64,000 nucleotides of DNA from the NCBI GenBank assembly GCA_031216445.1, contig CM062218.1, positions 5,973,001-6,037,000 of the forward strand. The letters are read 5' to 3'. Origin of the DNA: Lateolabrax maculatus. Lineage: Eukaryota; Chordata; Actinopteri; Acropomatiformes; Lateolabracidae. A program made the translations under genes and the position numbers. Of the stretch, positions 11,130 through 21,379 are shown piece after piece (within the stretch, counting starts at the first letter, position 1; every line of letters begins with the position of its first letter). The notes under the pieces are model-generated. The model had not been told where the DNA came from and did not search any database. It worked only from the letters and a program-made list of their open reading frames with translations.

Positions 11130-14100
11130 CTAAGGGGCAGGAAAACACACATCACCAGCGTTAACACACACACACACACACAGCGAGCGAACAGACACAA
11201 CTGTCTGTCACGACCGGTCACCATTACCACAGACTGTCCATTCACAAAGAACAGCACAGAAGACAAACACATCCTGCCTCATCTTTTCCATCCATCAAGT
11301 CGAGTCAAGTATTCTGCACTGCAGTCGCTTGTTTTTCGTGTAAATATTTATTGAAAGATGGTGGAGCGTTCACGTGTGACGTTCTTCGAGGCACATCGTC
11401 ATGGAAACAGTGCCACACAGGAACTTTTTAAGATGCGTTAATCCAAGGAGCAAAACAGAGCGGCCCGATTGTGGTTAAAAACGAAACGAAACGAAACGAA
11501 ACGGGTGTAAAGTTGGATTTAAAGGACCAGAAAACAATTTTTTTCAAACAGCTTTAGACTGTAAAACATTTTTGAACAGTTTTGATTTTTTGACATGAGA
11601 GATTTTGATCTGTCAGGGTGGAGCTCACATATTCTTCAGTTTCTTCAGTATCAAAGTAATCCAGAGATAGTTGTCTGTTTGAAACAGAAACTGCTAATAA
11701 TAGCTAGTTTGCCAAACTAATAATGTTGCCGATTTGACAAATTGTAAACAAAATATAGGCCTAAAAAAGACGAGGCTCAATTTATACCCCACAGCAGTTT
11801 AAACTCCCAAAAGAGTTGTACAATTTCTACTTTGTCCTCCACCTATAATCCGTTTCACCGCATAACAGAAGCTGAAAATAGCAAACAGCCATTTCAATGT
11901 GACTTTAAAGTCAAATAGCAAATTATTGGTTTCTTTGCTTATGTTACCACGGTCTATAAAATCTGATGAAAACACACCCACACAACGGATGGATGGATAC
12001 TTAATGTTACAGAGAAATACTTTAAAGGTTGATGTTTTTTTCTTCCAAACACTGCATGCATGACCTTTCCTTTACTTCTGCTCGGCTGACATCGTTGCCT
12101 TTGCCTTGTCCTGCCACATTTTGACTTTAAGCCAGGCTGGTGTACACACAGAGGGGTGTGTGCTCACAGTCAATAGTCTGCTCTCCCTGATTGCTACGCA
12201 TTAATAATAAAGTGTCTTTCTATTTTGGGGGCTGGCTTGCATCTATGATGGAGAGTGATTCATTGAGTGAGCCTCCTGCCCTACGCTCAGATAGATTTAG
12301 GTCTATTTACACACCCTGTGATCACACTCTGTTGAGTGGAAGGGAATGAAAGACAAAGCAATAAATCTAATAACATTTGGTGATGGACAGACGACCTGTG
12401 GAGCGCATTCATATAAAGAAATAAAAACAAAAAGGTGACCAGAGAGCACGGAACAGGCAGCAATAAAGACAGACACATAAAATGTGTGGTTAAGATAGAA
12501 CGGGATACAATATTGATTATTTTAGTTTGGTGCAATAATTCAATATTATAATTGTGGGACATTCAGTAGTATCCTATAAATTGTAATTCAAATTGTAAGA
12601 TGTCTTGACATGTGATTTTACATACATTTGCACAACATTAAATACGGTACAATGTATCAATATCTATAATAGTATTTATCATTATTATCATGATAATTAT
12701 TTTCAACCACCAGCCCTACGTATTTATGAGACCACATACAAGAATCTGATTTGGGTTATTGTAATGTTTTGTTATTGCTATTGTAATGGAAATGTGTTTG
12801 TCGCACCAATTACTGAAAGCTGGAGTTAATTGTCTAATCATGACTTTGTTTACTTATTCTTCACCAGAATTTTAGACAGTTTTGTTTAGGCAAAGTTATT
12901 GTTTTGCTTCTTGTCTTTAGACAACATTTAACATTTGAGAACTTTGGTTTCTTTTGTTGAATGGAAGTAGGTTTTGTAACAAGCCCGGCCCTCAAGATCA
13001 GGTCATAATTTGAGTGTTTTCTTGCCTAAGAGACATATTTAAAAAAGAATGGTCAAAATTGATGCGGCAGAGGCAGAAATATCCTGACTTTTAGACTTTT
13101 AGTCTGTAGTTTGGTTCCATAAATGCTTCATCCTACAATTCCCATAATGCATCTCCATAGCTTCTCTTTGTCAGACTCTCCCTGCCTGGTAAATGCTGAC
13201 ATTTGTCCAAATTCACAGTCTACGGCTGAGTAGTGCTGGCCAACTGATCTGAATGTGTCCCTTTAAGACACCTGTCATTTCTGTCATGTAATCCAATAAC
13301 ACTGTCTTGCTTCAAAGGCTACATTACTGCACTTACATGACAAATCAATACATCTGCATTACTTATTACTGTTATTTTCCTTGGGTGCACACACTTTGTA
13401 AATGCACCAATACTCATCCTTAAAATTATCATCACATTTTCAATAATCAATAATTTGATTTTCAGTGTATTTGAAGCTTCCTGTTCTACATAAACAAAAA
13501 AAGAAGGTGAACAAGAAAACACAAAAAATGTTTCCCTCCGTGTTTTCTGTCGACTCCTGTCTTCTTCTGGCCAACTTGACCTCAGTTGAGGTCAGTCTGA
13601 AAAAAAAAAGGATGACTGGACTTACTGGTGACGACGCCTCCGGAGAGGGACGCCAGGAAACCAACGCTGACCAGCACCAGGGTGATGAGGCGGCCCCTCT
13701 TGTGGCGCTGCAGCATGACCAACATGAGCAGCCCCACCGCCCCGTGGACGAAGAGCGAGGAGAAGAGACACCACAGGAACACCCAGTACCACATCTCTGA
13801 GGATGAGGAGAAAATAAAAACACAACAGAGGCAGGATGATTGATCAGATACGGCCTGAAAACATGCAGACACAACGTGAAAAAGACTCAACAATGTGGAT
13901 GAGCGATTTGATTAAGATTGGATTCAGGAATCCATTTACAGATCCAATATACAATTTTGAGGTACTTAACTACAGTATTAAAACTTCATTGCTACTTCAT
14001 TCATATATTGTACTTTTTACTCCAAGAGCTGAAACGATAAGTCCATTAAATGATTAGTCGATTGATTTTCTTTTAATCAGCAACCATTTTGATAATTGAT

Positions 14101-17100
14101 TAATGGTTTAAGTCATTTTTCAAGCAAAAATGCCAAACATTTGCTCTCAAATGAGAGAATTTGCGGCTTTTCTTGGTCTTGCAATATAATAAATTTGATA
14201 TTTTGACTGTTTCTTGGAAAAAACAGACATTTAATGACGTCACCTTGTGCTCTAGGATATTGTTTTCTGATGTTTTATAGATCAAAAGATTAGATTCATC
14301 ACAAATGAAAGTAATTTTTAGTTGCAGCCTACTACTAACCATATAACTTACTTTGCAATATTTTAAATACAAACTATATTATCAGCTTATAAAACATGAT
14401 CAGTGTTTTCGATTAAACTACTCAACTGTATGTAACTGTTAATAACTTTAGTTTTGAAAGGAGAATCCCTTTTTGATGCAACTGTTCACAACTCAGAAGA
14501 AGTATGCAACCTGTAAACGGCCAAAAGGGTTGGGAACCACTGGACTAAGTGATTTATCTTCCACGGGTTAATCAATCATGGAAGTTGGTTAAAAGGAGCA
14601 CTCCACTGATTCTAGACAAGAAGGTCAGTTTACTGGTCATGATCAGTCTTTGAAAACAGATGTATAAAGTCTTCTGTGGCTCTGCAGAAAGCAGAAAATG
14701 ATTGATCCCTAAGGATTTTCATCAAAGTGAAGAATAGGATAAATATTCCTCCATCGATAGGTAAAGATACAACGTCACTGTCAAGCAAAGGTCAGAGATT
14801 TTATTCCTATGAAAAAAAAGCTTTCCTGCTGCGTGGCTGATATCCTGATGCATTTTACAGATTCACACATTACAGACCTTGTTTGAGAGCATATTGCAGC
14901 TACAGATCAGGATGCACAGATACTCTTGGAGCTGCACACGTCTGTGAGGGAGGATTTCAATCTACAGCCTCCACAATCTAAGTCAAGGCTCATCGAGGAC
15001 GCAGCCGACCACGGTAATGGACCTGAGGTGAGATTTATAAAAAACGCTTCCAGTGAGATTCCAGACAAGCCGCTGCTGAGAGCTAGACAATAAGCAGTAA
15101 ATGGAATATGTCGTCTGAAACAATAGCTTACAGTTGCCTCTCGAGAGCGCCATCAGCTTGGCTGTAGATAAACAATTCAGCATTACTAAATCAGTAATCA
15201 GTTTTTCACTGCTCATTCAGCTGCAAAACTAAAAATGCTGAATTTGTTTAATTTCCAAACTATCACCTAATTATGCACTGAGCTCCAACAGATACAATAG
15301 TTATCGCTGAGAAAACATATCAGGCATCCATACTGACTAACAATTGATTTCATTAAAAAAAATAAACGTAAACGTCTTTATAGAAGCTGGATTAAATCAG
15401 AGGTCAGCCACATTCAAAATCATCCTCTTCCTCCTCATCCCTCTCTCTTTCTATCTAACAAACCGGCTTTACATAAAACTGTTCTGGCCTCATCGCACTT
15501 CACCAGCGAGGGGCCTTGCTTTGAACCACTGGCACCACAAGCGCAACGAGAAGCCAGCTGGCCATGAGATTATTCTAGAAGAAAAGAGTGAGGAAGGGGA
15601 CGTCCAGCATGGATGAGAAAGACCAATCCAAGGCACAGGAATATGGTGTTTTGTTTGGACGGTGGGACATAAACAGGAAATGTGACATTGTTGTGTGGTG
15701 TAAACTACTGACGACACAATTTTACTACAGAAGATTTCTCCAGGCTCAAGACCAGAGGGAGCACTTCTGCATGTAATGTACATCTAACCGAGCTGCTCCA
15801 CAGCCGACGGAGCGCCTACATCTACTTATTGATTCGGCAATCAGCTGTCGAGCCAGGCGGAGAGAGCTGTGACAGCACTGTAACACAACGGCTCTTTGTC
15901 CTGCATGACTGGGCGCGTCACAATGTCAGATCACGCTGCCGAATCAAAGGGCTCCCATCGCCGTCCATCTAGCAAGAGATGGGGGAGACGTCTGTGACGG
16001 GACGGGGGATGTAAGAGTCAGATGGATACAGGAGGTGGCGAAAGAACAGTGGGCGCTTTGCCATTCTGCTCATTATGCCCCCTCCTGTCGTGACCCGGAA
16101 ATCGATCAAGGTCGGACATCATTAAGGATTTTCCAATAGTTTAAAGGCTTCTCGGAGGAGACCAAGCGAGAGGAGGCTACCCGGAGGAGCTTATGCAACA
16201 TTCAAGTCGTAACATTCAGACAGACCGTAATTACAAGCAGCCTAGTGGGAAAAAATCTGTTCACGGTGGCTTCCGACTTGTAAATTCGAGACAACAATAT
16301 ATTGCACACAGCTACGATAAAAGGACTGATGACATGTCAACCAATAATTGGCAAAATGGCAGCAAAGCCACTGGCATCACTGGCAGTTCCATCTCAACTA
16401 TTGTTTGTATCCGGTTTCACTTGTTAATGAACTTCTACAAGCTAATGAGTACCAGACTAACAACCATCTTTGAGTAATGCATCAACGCACTACAGTTGGT
16501 AAAACTGTAGCTTTTCCTGTTCTTCCCATTCTGCTGATAGGTGTATCTCATGCAGGCGTTTTTCACCGTCGGCAACACCTCGTCAACGTGAATCTTCTTA
16601 CTTCACTTTGATATTAATATTGTTATAACATATTCATTCCCAAAAAATCTTGGTTTATGACTATATACAATTATAGTCACAGTTATGAGTATTATTAGTC
16701 CTAATAATGACTATTAGTCCTAACATCAGCCTGAGCCTGAAAAGGACATCAGAGCTACTATACCTGTGGTCTTTCACAAACTAGTTATGCTATATATTTA
16801 TAGGTAATAAGTCCATTCAGCTCTTTATGTAATAAACATATTCTAATTGTGAGCTATTTGTGTTATTGCTATCAGTCATAATCTGCAATATATTTTTCTT
16901 TTAAACTGTTTTTAACTGAATTATTTCTACACATTTGATAGTTGAGATGTTGCATGTCAACCAAATGTAAAAGTACCCCGAGGCATCCCACCCTGCTCTA
17001 TTAGGATCCCTCTTCGGGTCCCGGGTGCACAGGCTGGGCATCTGTCACCCAACTTAAGCCCGGAAGGATTAACACAATGCTGAACACAGGAGCATGTAGG

Positions 17101-20100
17101 GCCACAGGAGGACATGTCTCCCAAACCACCTCTGTCATGTCCCAGCATGCCTGGCACCCAGCGCACCAACGGTAGAAAGTAACAAACTACATTTGTTCAG
17201 GACTGCACTTCTTTACTTGCGTATTTCCATTTTATACTAATTTTATACTTCTACTCCGTCCCATTTCTTTTTCATCAGTCAGATGCAATTTTTCTGCAGA
17301 ACGAGTACTTTTGATACTTTAAGTAGATTTTGCGAAAAATACTTTTACTTAGATTTTGAATGCCGGACTTTTACTTGTAATGGAGTGTTATTTCAATGTG
17401 ACATTGGTACTTTTACTAAAGTACGTGATCTGAAAAGTTCATCCACCGTTGCTGAGCACAACCACTGATAGGCGGGGTCTGACACTAACACCGGCCGAGA
17501 ACCAAAGGTCAGTAAAATCTGTCGTTGGCGGGTGGATCGTAACATTCACCTGCCGTGCTGGCTGCTAACATTTAAACCAACATTAGTTAAAAGGGATTTC
17601 TACTGCGCTTCCTGGTAAATCACAAGCTTGATGTGATCAAGACTTATATTAACAACTGGAGAGAGAGCGAGTGAGTATTGGTAGGTCTGAAATGTTTGTG
17701 GCTTGTTATGTACTGATAGAAATGAGTCTTGGCAGGTCATTTTTACGTTTAATTTCAGGGGACAGCAGTGCAGGTGGTCACAGCTCAGAAACGGCACCTA
17801 TGGGGTGAGAGATGAGCTCGGCCCGAGTGCTGTGTCATGTTCAGAGATACGAGGGGCCGAAACACAGTCAGTGCACGGCATTAACTTCTGATAATCCGCA
17901 ACTACAGACCAAGGTCCGTGTCAGCACGGCAGCTTTGGAGCTCGCCTATCAACGGTGAGGTATAAAAAAAAAAAAAGCAGGGGATCATGATTTCTGGTTG
18001 CTTGATAAGAGGTTAAGAATCACTGCTGCAGAACATGAACAAGTCCAAGTGGCAAGACTGCAGGAGCTCTGCAGGGATGTTGAGTTCATCCATCAGGAGG
18101 AAGAGTGATGGATTTGTCCCGGTACAGGGACAGAGAGAGGTGGGACATGGCTGGCTGGTCGTGATAAAGCTGGAACTGTATTGACTTTGTCCCAAACACT
18201 GCACAATAAATCATTCAGCTTTAGAGCTTGTTGAAGATCTGAGTCTGCAGAATCACGACGAAAACAGATGCCTGATAAGTCAACACAATAAACTCCAAAC
18301 ATCTCTGGATAAGATAGTCTTAAATTTAAGGGGTCGGTTGGCTATATCTAAATCGTCTTCTTGAAAGTAATTCCAATAAAAACTGTTCACAGTGAGGACT
18401 GAATTATCCAAAGTAGCAGGGAAATGGTCCCTGATTTAACTTATCTTAACACAGTTTCATTCACCGGCTGAGTGGAGTCACAAATCTCAGAGATAGATAT
18501 TTTCAAACCTGGAAACATAAAACCAAAACGATATCTGCATGTTATCCAGCCATGCAGGTGTTTTGTCATTGACTTTACTGAAACGTAAAGCTTGCAAATA
18601 AAATTCTTACTCACTCATATTTGCAACCCATAAAGCAAAAACTATACTCCTTTTATGGTTTGCTGAAGTGAAACTGCTGCGAGCACAAAAATCATAAACA
18701 GGAAATCCATTTGTTTAAGCAACTCCCCGGGGCCTCAAAGGTAGGGCAATGGGGTTGACGTATCTTAAAAGTTTACATCTGCTTCTGGAGCGAGCTGCGC
18801 TTGTTGTTCACGGCTCACACACTCTCCCCCTGACCTTATCTCATGTCTCAGGAGGTCGTTTTTCACCTGGCTGGTGAACTGTGGTGTCGAGGGGGATCGG
18901 GTGGCAGTTTTCGTGCACCCTGCTCTCTAAAGCCTGGGCGTCAGCTCCCCACAGCTTTCTACCCGCTGCTGCGGCCCCGCTTCCGCAAACTTCTACATGC
19001 GCTGCAGCTTCCTGCTGAGTCAGCATCGTTAACTGCCTCTTTTTCATTCTTGCTTGATGTGTTTCTCAACACAGGATGTCAGCTGTGTTTTATAAGATGG
19101 GTCTGTGCCAGCTCAGCTATGACCACATGTCCGTCTTTGCTTCACTCGCTCTCTGCAGGGAGGGATTCAAGAATGTCAATTATCTTGTGTTCATTTGACA
19201 GAGCTTGTTGTGCCTTTATACATCGACTTTTCCCCCCTAAGTGTCACATTCTTCATGAATTTAACAGTGACAAAATAATGAAAATGTTTTGAACAGATGG
19301 TAGCAGGCATTTTTTTGGTGTCAAATTCTTGCAGAGGAAGTCCGGCCCGCCTGTGGAGGAAAAGATATAATGCCCACACACTGCTTTTTCTTGTTTCCAC
19401 ATTCTTTTTTTTTTTATTTCAAGTGGACTTGACTGACCGTGTTTCCAACCCCACATCGTCTTCCTTGAAGCTCCTTAACACAGATCGTCAAGATAAGGTG
19501 TGTCATCACCTTTACCCGAGAGAGAAGCTCAACTGTGGAAACATCGCCAATCATGTCCACATGAAAAAAAAAAAGAAAGGAGAACAAGAAAAATAGCATA
19601 CAGGCCTTTTGTTTCCTTCCTTTTTTTTTGCTGTGCATAATTATGACAGCAACTCTGAGAGAAACACCTCACTCCACTGTCATCTATGGACACCTCAGCT
19701 CTCAGCCCAGCACGATGCTCCAACCACATATTTACAGCTCATTAGTACCCACACGTTAAAGCTGCTAAAGTGCATTGAGAAAAAGCCTGAATTTGAGGTC
19801 ATCCTCGTTATTTCTGGAGTCTAGACAGGCATCCTGCACGGAGTTGAGGATGCTGCCTCTAACTGCCCCTTCATCACTGGACTGCAAGACAAAGGGGGGG
19901 AGGTGAGGGGGGGGTGCAACACTTAATTTACTACACAGCCGAGGCTCATTCACACAGCAGAAAGATTCATTACCCGCACGTTGCGATGATTTTCATGCCA
20001 TCCACTGACTCGGCACGCGTGGACAGAGGAGTGGCATTTAGATTGTGGCCCGGCCGGCTTTCACCAGCCGGGGGTGGGGTAGGTGGGGTGGGGGGGGCGA

Positions 20101-20210
20101 GTACGGATGCCCCCTATTTCGTGTGAACAGCTCTGCCCTTTCTGCTCACTAAGCATGCGGGCGGAAATATATACCACACACGTGTAAGGTTTATTCTGCT
20201 TTATCTTAAA

Positions 20211-20241
<31 letters not shown>

Positions 20242-20390
20242 CAACTGCACGGTGATGGTGAAGCCGTGAGTGCGTGAAAACAGCTTTGGTTCCGCATACC
20301 TGTGAAGTGCTGCAGCGTCGTGCCCTGCACCCAAAGGCTCAGCACTTGCTGCACCGACAGATTAACGGAATAATCCCTGTCCGTTGTCAT
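10999..20390 (-). CDS. tmem170b: Transmembrane protein 170B, complete, 3 coding exons
   Basis: The coding exons are 20390-20300, 13796-13626 and 11129-10999 (91+171+131 nt), giving 130 residues plus a TGA stop at 11001-10999. The phases join cleanly: G|AG makes Glu31 and A|GC makes Ser88. Order of parts: a short extracellular or lumenal N-terminus with an Asn-Leu-Ser sequon at residues 10-12 and the NLSVQQVLSLW block; TM1 about residues 33-59; a basic loop QRHKRGR at 60-66; TM2 about 67-95; the loop YRVAGKDMAPLEAL at 95-108; TM3 about 107-127; and a C-terminal SFSRVLATL. This is the TMEM170B signature, and the length is close to the human protein (about 132 aa). The start at 20390 was chosen because it has A at -3 and aligns with the mammalian N-terminus. 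TMEM170B is a small multi-pass membrane protein; in mammals it has been linked to restraint of Wnt/beta-catenin signalling, and its paralogue TMEM170A to ER and nuclear-envelope shape. Its role in this fish is inferred. Confidence 0.97.
11130..13625 (-). other. tmem170b: tmem170b intron 2
   Basis: A 2.5 kb GT-AG intron with a GTAAGT donor at 13625 and a TTAG acceptor at 11130. It contains an AAACG pentanucleotide microsatellite (11479-11503) and a short dispersed repeat (about 11640-11680) that recurs near 63012. There is otherwise AT-rich sequence with nothing recognisable. Confidence 0.9.
11479..11503. repeat. (AAACG)5 microsatellite
   Basis: Five perfect AAACG units in tmem170b intron 2. 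Confidence 0.9.
13626..13796 (-). CDS. tmem170b: tmem170b coding exon 2
   Basis: Encodes residues 31-88, including EMWYWVFLWCLFSSLFVHGA, all of TM1, the basic loop and most of TM2. The acceptor has a good pyrimidine tract ending TCCTCAG (just above 13796). The donor GTAAGT begins at 13625 and is a perfect consensus. The residue pattern matches TMEM170B rather than TMEM170A, for example MWYWVFLW and MLQRHKRGR. Confidence 0.97.
13951..14440 (+). repeat. Dispersed repeat family B copy 2, split by a transposon
   Basis: The left part (13951-14024) carries TTTTGAGGTACTTAAC and GTACTTTTTACTCCA. The right part (14332-14440) carries GATTAAACTACTCAACTGTA, which is also in the copy at 44711 (GATTAAACTACTAACAGTATA). 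Between them sits the hAT-like element 14025-14331, so the family B copy is the older host. Confidence 0.6.
14025..14331 (+). mobile_element. Non-autonomous hAT-like DNA transposon, family A copy 1
   Basis: The ends form imperfect terminal inverted repeats: AGAGCTGAAACGAT on the left and TAGTTGCAGCCTA on the right. The interior is non-coding, 307 bp in all, with a diagnostic AATGCCAAACATTTGCT segment that recurs at 55348. No clean target duplication is visible. Assignment to the hAT-like class is from the end sequences and memory of the teleost family, and is tentative. Confidence 0.6.
15780..16160. promoter_or_regulatory. Candidate regulatory island in tmem170b intron 1
   Basis: About 380 bases free of repeats with raised CpG content (GGGCGCGTCAC, TGACCCGGAAATCGATC, CACGCTGCCGAATC). 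No open frame of note. Its character resembles conserved non-coding elements; conservation is not tested. Confidence 0.35.
17172..17455 (+). repeat. Dispersed repeat family B, copy 3
   Basis: ATTTCCATTTTATACTAATT, TACTTCTACTCCGTCCCATTT, GTACTTTTGATACTTTAAGT, CGGACTTTTACTTGTAATGG and AGTTCATCCACCG run in order and correspond to blocks in the copy at 44711. It lies in tmem170b intron 1. Confidence 0.65.
18720..19060. promoter_or_regulatory. Candidate enhancer with perfect Maf recognition element
   Basis: TGCTGAGTCAGCA at 19013-19025 is the exact 13-base T-MARE palindrome bound by Maf and by NF-E2/CNC-Maf dimers. It lies in a GC-richer, repeat-free stretch of tmem170b intron 1. Confidence 0.5.
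20208..20243. repeat. A20(CA)8 compound tract
   Basis: A homopolymer A run grades into CA repeats within tmem170b intron 1, 56 bases downstream of the exon 1 donor. In the transcript it reads (TG)8 T20. Confidence 0.9.
20300..20390 (-). CDS. tmem170b: tmem170b coding exon 1
   Basis: Encodes residues 1-30 plus the first base of codon 31. The exon ends ACAG and is followed by the donor GTATGC (20299-20294), an acceptable but non-optimal donor. The start ATG at 20390-20388 has A at -3. Two further in-frame ATGs lie upstream at 20462 and 20561 with no stop between, so N-terminally longer forms (154 or 187 aa) are possible. The ATG at 20462 has T at -3, which is weaker. Confidence 0.95.
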
Positions 20391-20720
20391 GTTTCTGCCG
20401 CCGCCGCCCGGGTTCGCGCCCCTCTTTATCGAATAGCTGTACTTGGCTTTAGACGAAGGCATGGAGGAGACCGGGGTGGCATGCGGGACGTGAGGCGGCT
20501 CTCCCCGGCGCGGCTCGCCTCTACCGGTGCCTCTGCTTCGGCTTGACGTCCGTCTCCGCACCGGGAAGGGAAGGGCCGCTGGCTGGTCGGTGCATCCTCG
20601 GTGGTGTCGGTGGCGGCTGCGTGGAGGCCATGATGGGGACGGCAGCGGGAGCGCAGGCAGGCGGACGCACAGCCGGCTCGTCCTACATCAGCTAGCCCTG
20701 CTACATAACCCTTAAAGGGC
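20391..20720 (-). promoter_or_regulatory. tmem170b: tmem170b 5'UTR and CpG-rich core promoter
   Basis: The 330 bases upstream of the start codon are rich in GC and CpG, in contrast to the AT-rich flanks, and have no TATA box. This is typical of a broad CpG promoter for a housekeeping-like gene. The transcription start cannot be fixed from sequence. An ATGG microsatellite and an 18-base G run (20735-20774) bound the zone upstream. Confidence 0.6.
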
Positions 20721-20734
20721 CAGTACCCTGTTTT

Positions 20735-20774
20735 ATGGATGGATGGATGGATGGATGGGGGGGGGGGGGGGGGG
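20735..20774. repeat. (ATGG)6 followed by an 18-base G run
   Basis: Microsatellite plus homopolymer at the upstream edge of the tmem170b core promoter. True length may vary or be misassembled. Confidence 0.9.
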
Positions 20775-20779
20775 TTACG

Positions 20780-21375
20780 GTTGTCCGGGACACTGACGTC
20801 GCTCCGTGAATGAGGAACAAAAGAGAGGACCGCGAAAATGTGCGTGGCGTGCGCAAGAAAAACTGTCAGGCGGCGAACTGCTGCGTCGACGTTTGTCTAA
20901 TAATGACCACTATTAAAAACTAATTATCTCCATCAACTCACGACGGTGCTCCCGCGGCTGAGACTTGCTGAAAATGACAGGTTTTATCCGAAGTGGCGAG
21001 ATTTAATCTGATTGTTTTACCGCCAAACGTTTTTTTATCCCGACGAGCGGCCAAACAACGCGGTTGCTAAGCGACGGACTAGAACAGAACGTTCAGCGAC
21101 GGCATCGAACGTGGCTCAGCCAATCAGAACTCAGGACCACAACTGTAGGCTATTTTATATATTTAAATATATATATACACACACACATATATATATATAC
21201 ACTTTCATAAATATGTATGCAACGTTTATTTTATGTTTTTGATTTGTTATTTTAAAAAAAAATCACAATCACAATCAATCAAATAGGAGCCAGCTACTAC
21301 CGGGGCGTTGCCCGTGATGACGGGGGGGATGCAGGAGCTCTCCGTGGTGCTCATTGGCTGCTGCCACGTCACCCC
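20780..21375. promoter_or_regulatory. Upstream CpG-rich regulatory zone, possible bidirectional promoter
   Basis: A CRE-like TGACGTCG lies near 20795, a TGCGCA NRF1-like core near 20850, an RFX X-box-like GGTTGCTAAGCGAC at 21062-21075, a plus-strand CCAAT box at 21120-21124, a minus-strand CCAAT box (ATTGG) at 21353-21357, and CACGTCA near 21365. The oppositely oriented CCAAT boxes would suit divergent transcription, but no plus-strand exon is recognisable. An AT/AC microsatellite (21152-21202) splits the zone. Confidence 0.4.
21152..21202. repeat. AT/AC compound microsatellite
   Basis: TATA, (AC)n and (AT)n blocks in succession within the tmem170b upstream zone. Confidence 0.85.
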
Positions 21376-21379
21376 AAAA

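Larger units (their letters stand above)
13797..20299 (-). other. tmem170b: tmem170b intron 1
   Basis: A 6.5 kb GT-AG intron. It holds a transposon nested in an older dispersed repeat (13951-14440), another copy of the older repeat (17172-17455), two CpG-rich, repeat-free islands (15780-16160 and 18720-19060) and, 56 bases inside the donor side, an A20(CA)8 tract at 20208-20243. The remaining sequence is AT-rich and shows no exons. Confidence 0.9.

Noticed and set aside
13440..13874. A 144-codon minus-strand frame over exon 2
   Set aside because: It is a different reading frame from the TMEM170B frame at the same place, and Ser/Cys/Arg-rich, so it is a shadow.
14235..14242. Perfect CRE TGACGTCA in tmem170b intron 1
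   Set aside because: It is part of the family A transposon sequence, so it reflects the element rather than gene-specific regulation.
17106..17117. p53-like half site GGACATGTCT
   Set aside because: No second half site is adjacent, and single half sites are frequent.
20061..20299. The long minus-strand frame continuing past tmem170b exon 1
   Set aside because: It runs into intron sequence after the donor at 20299 and ends in low-complexity sequence (poly-T and TG repeats). The true protein continues in exon 2.
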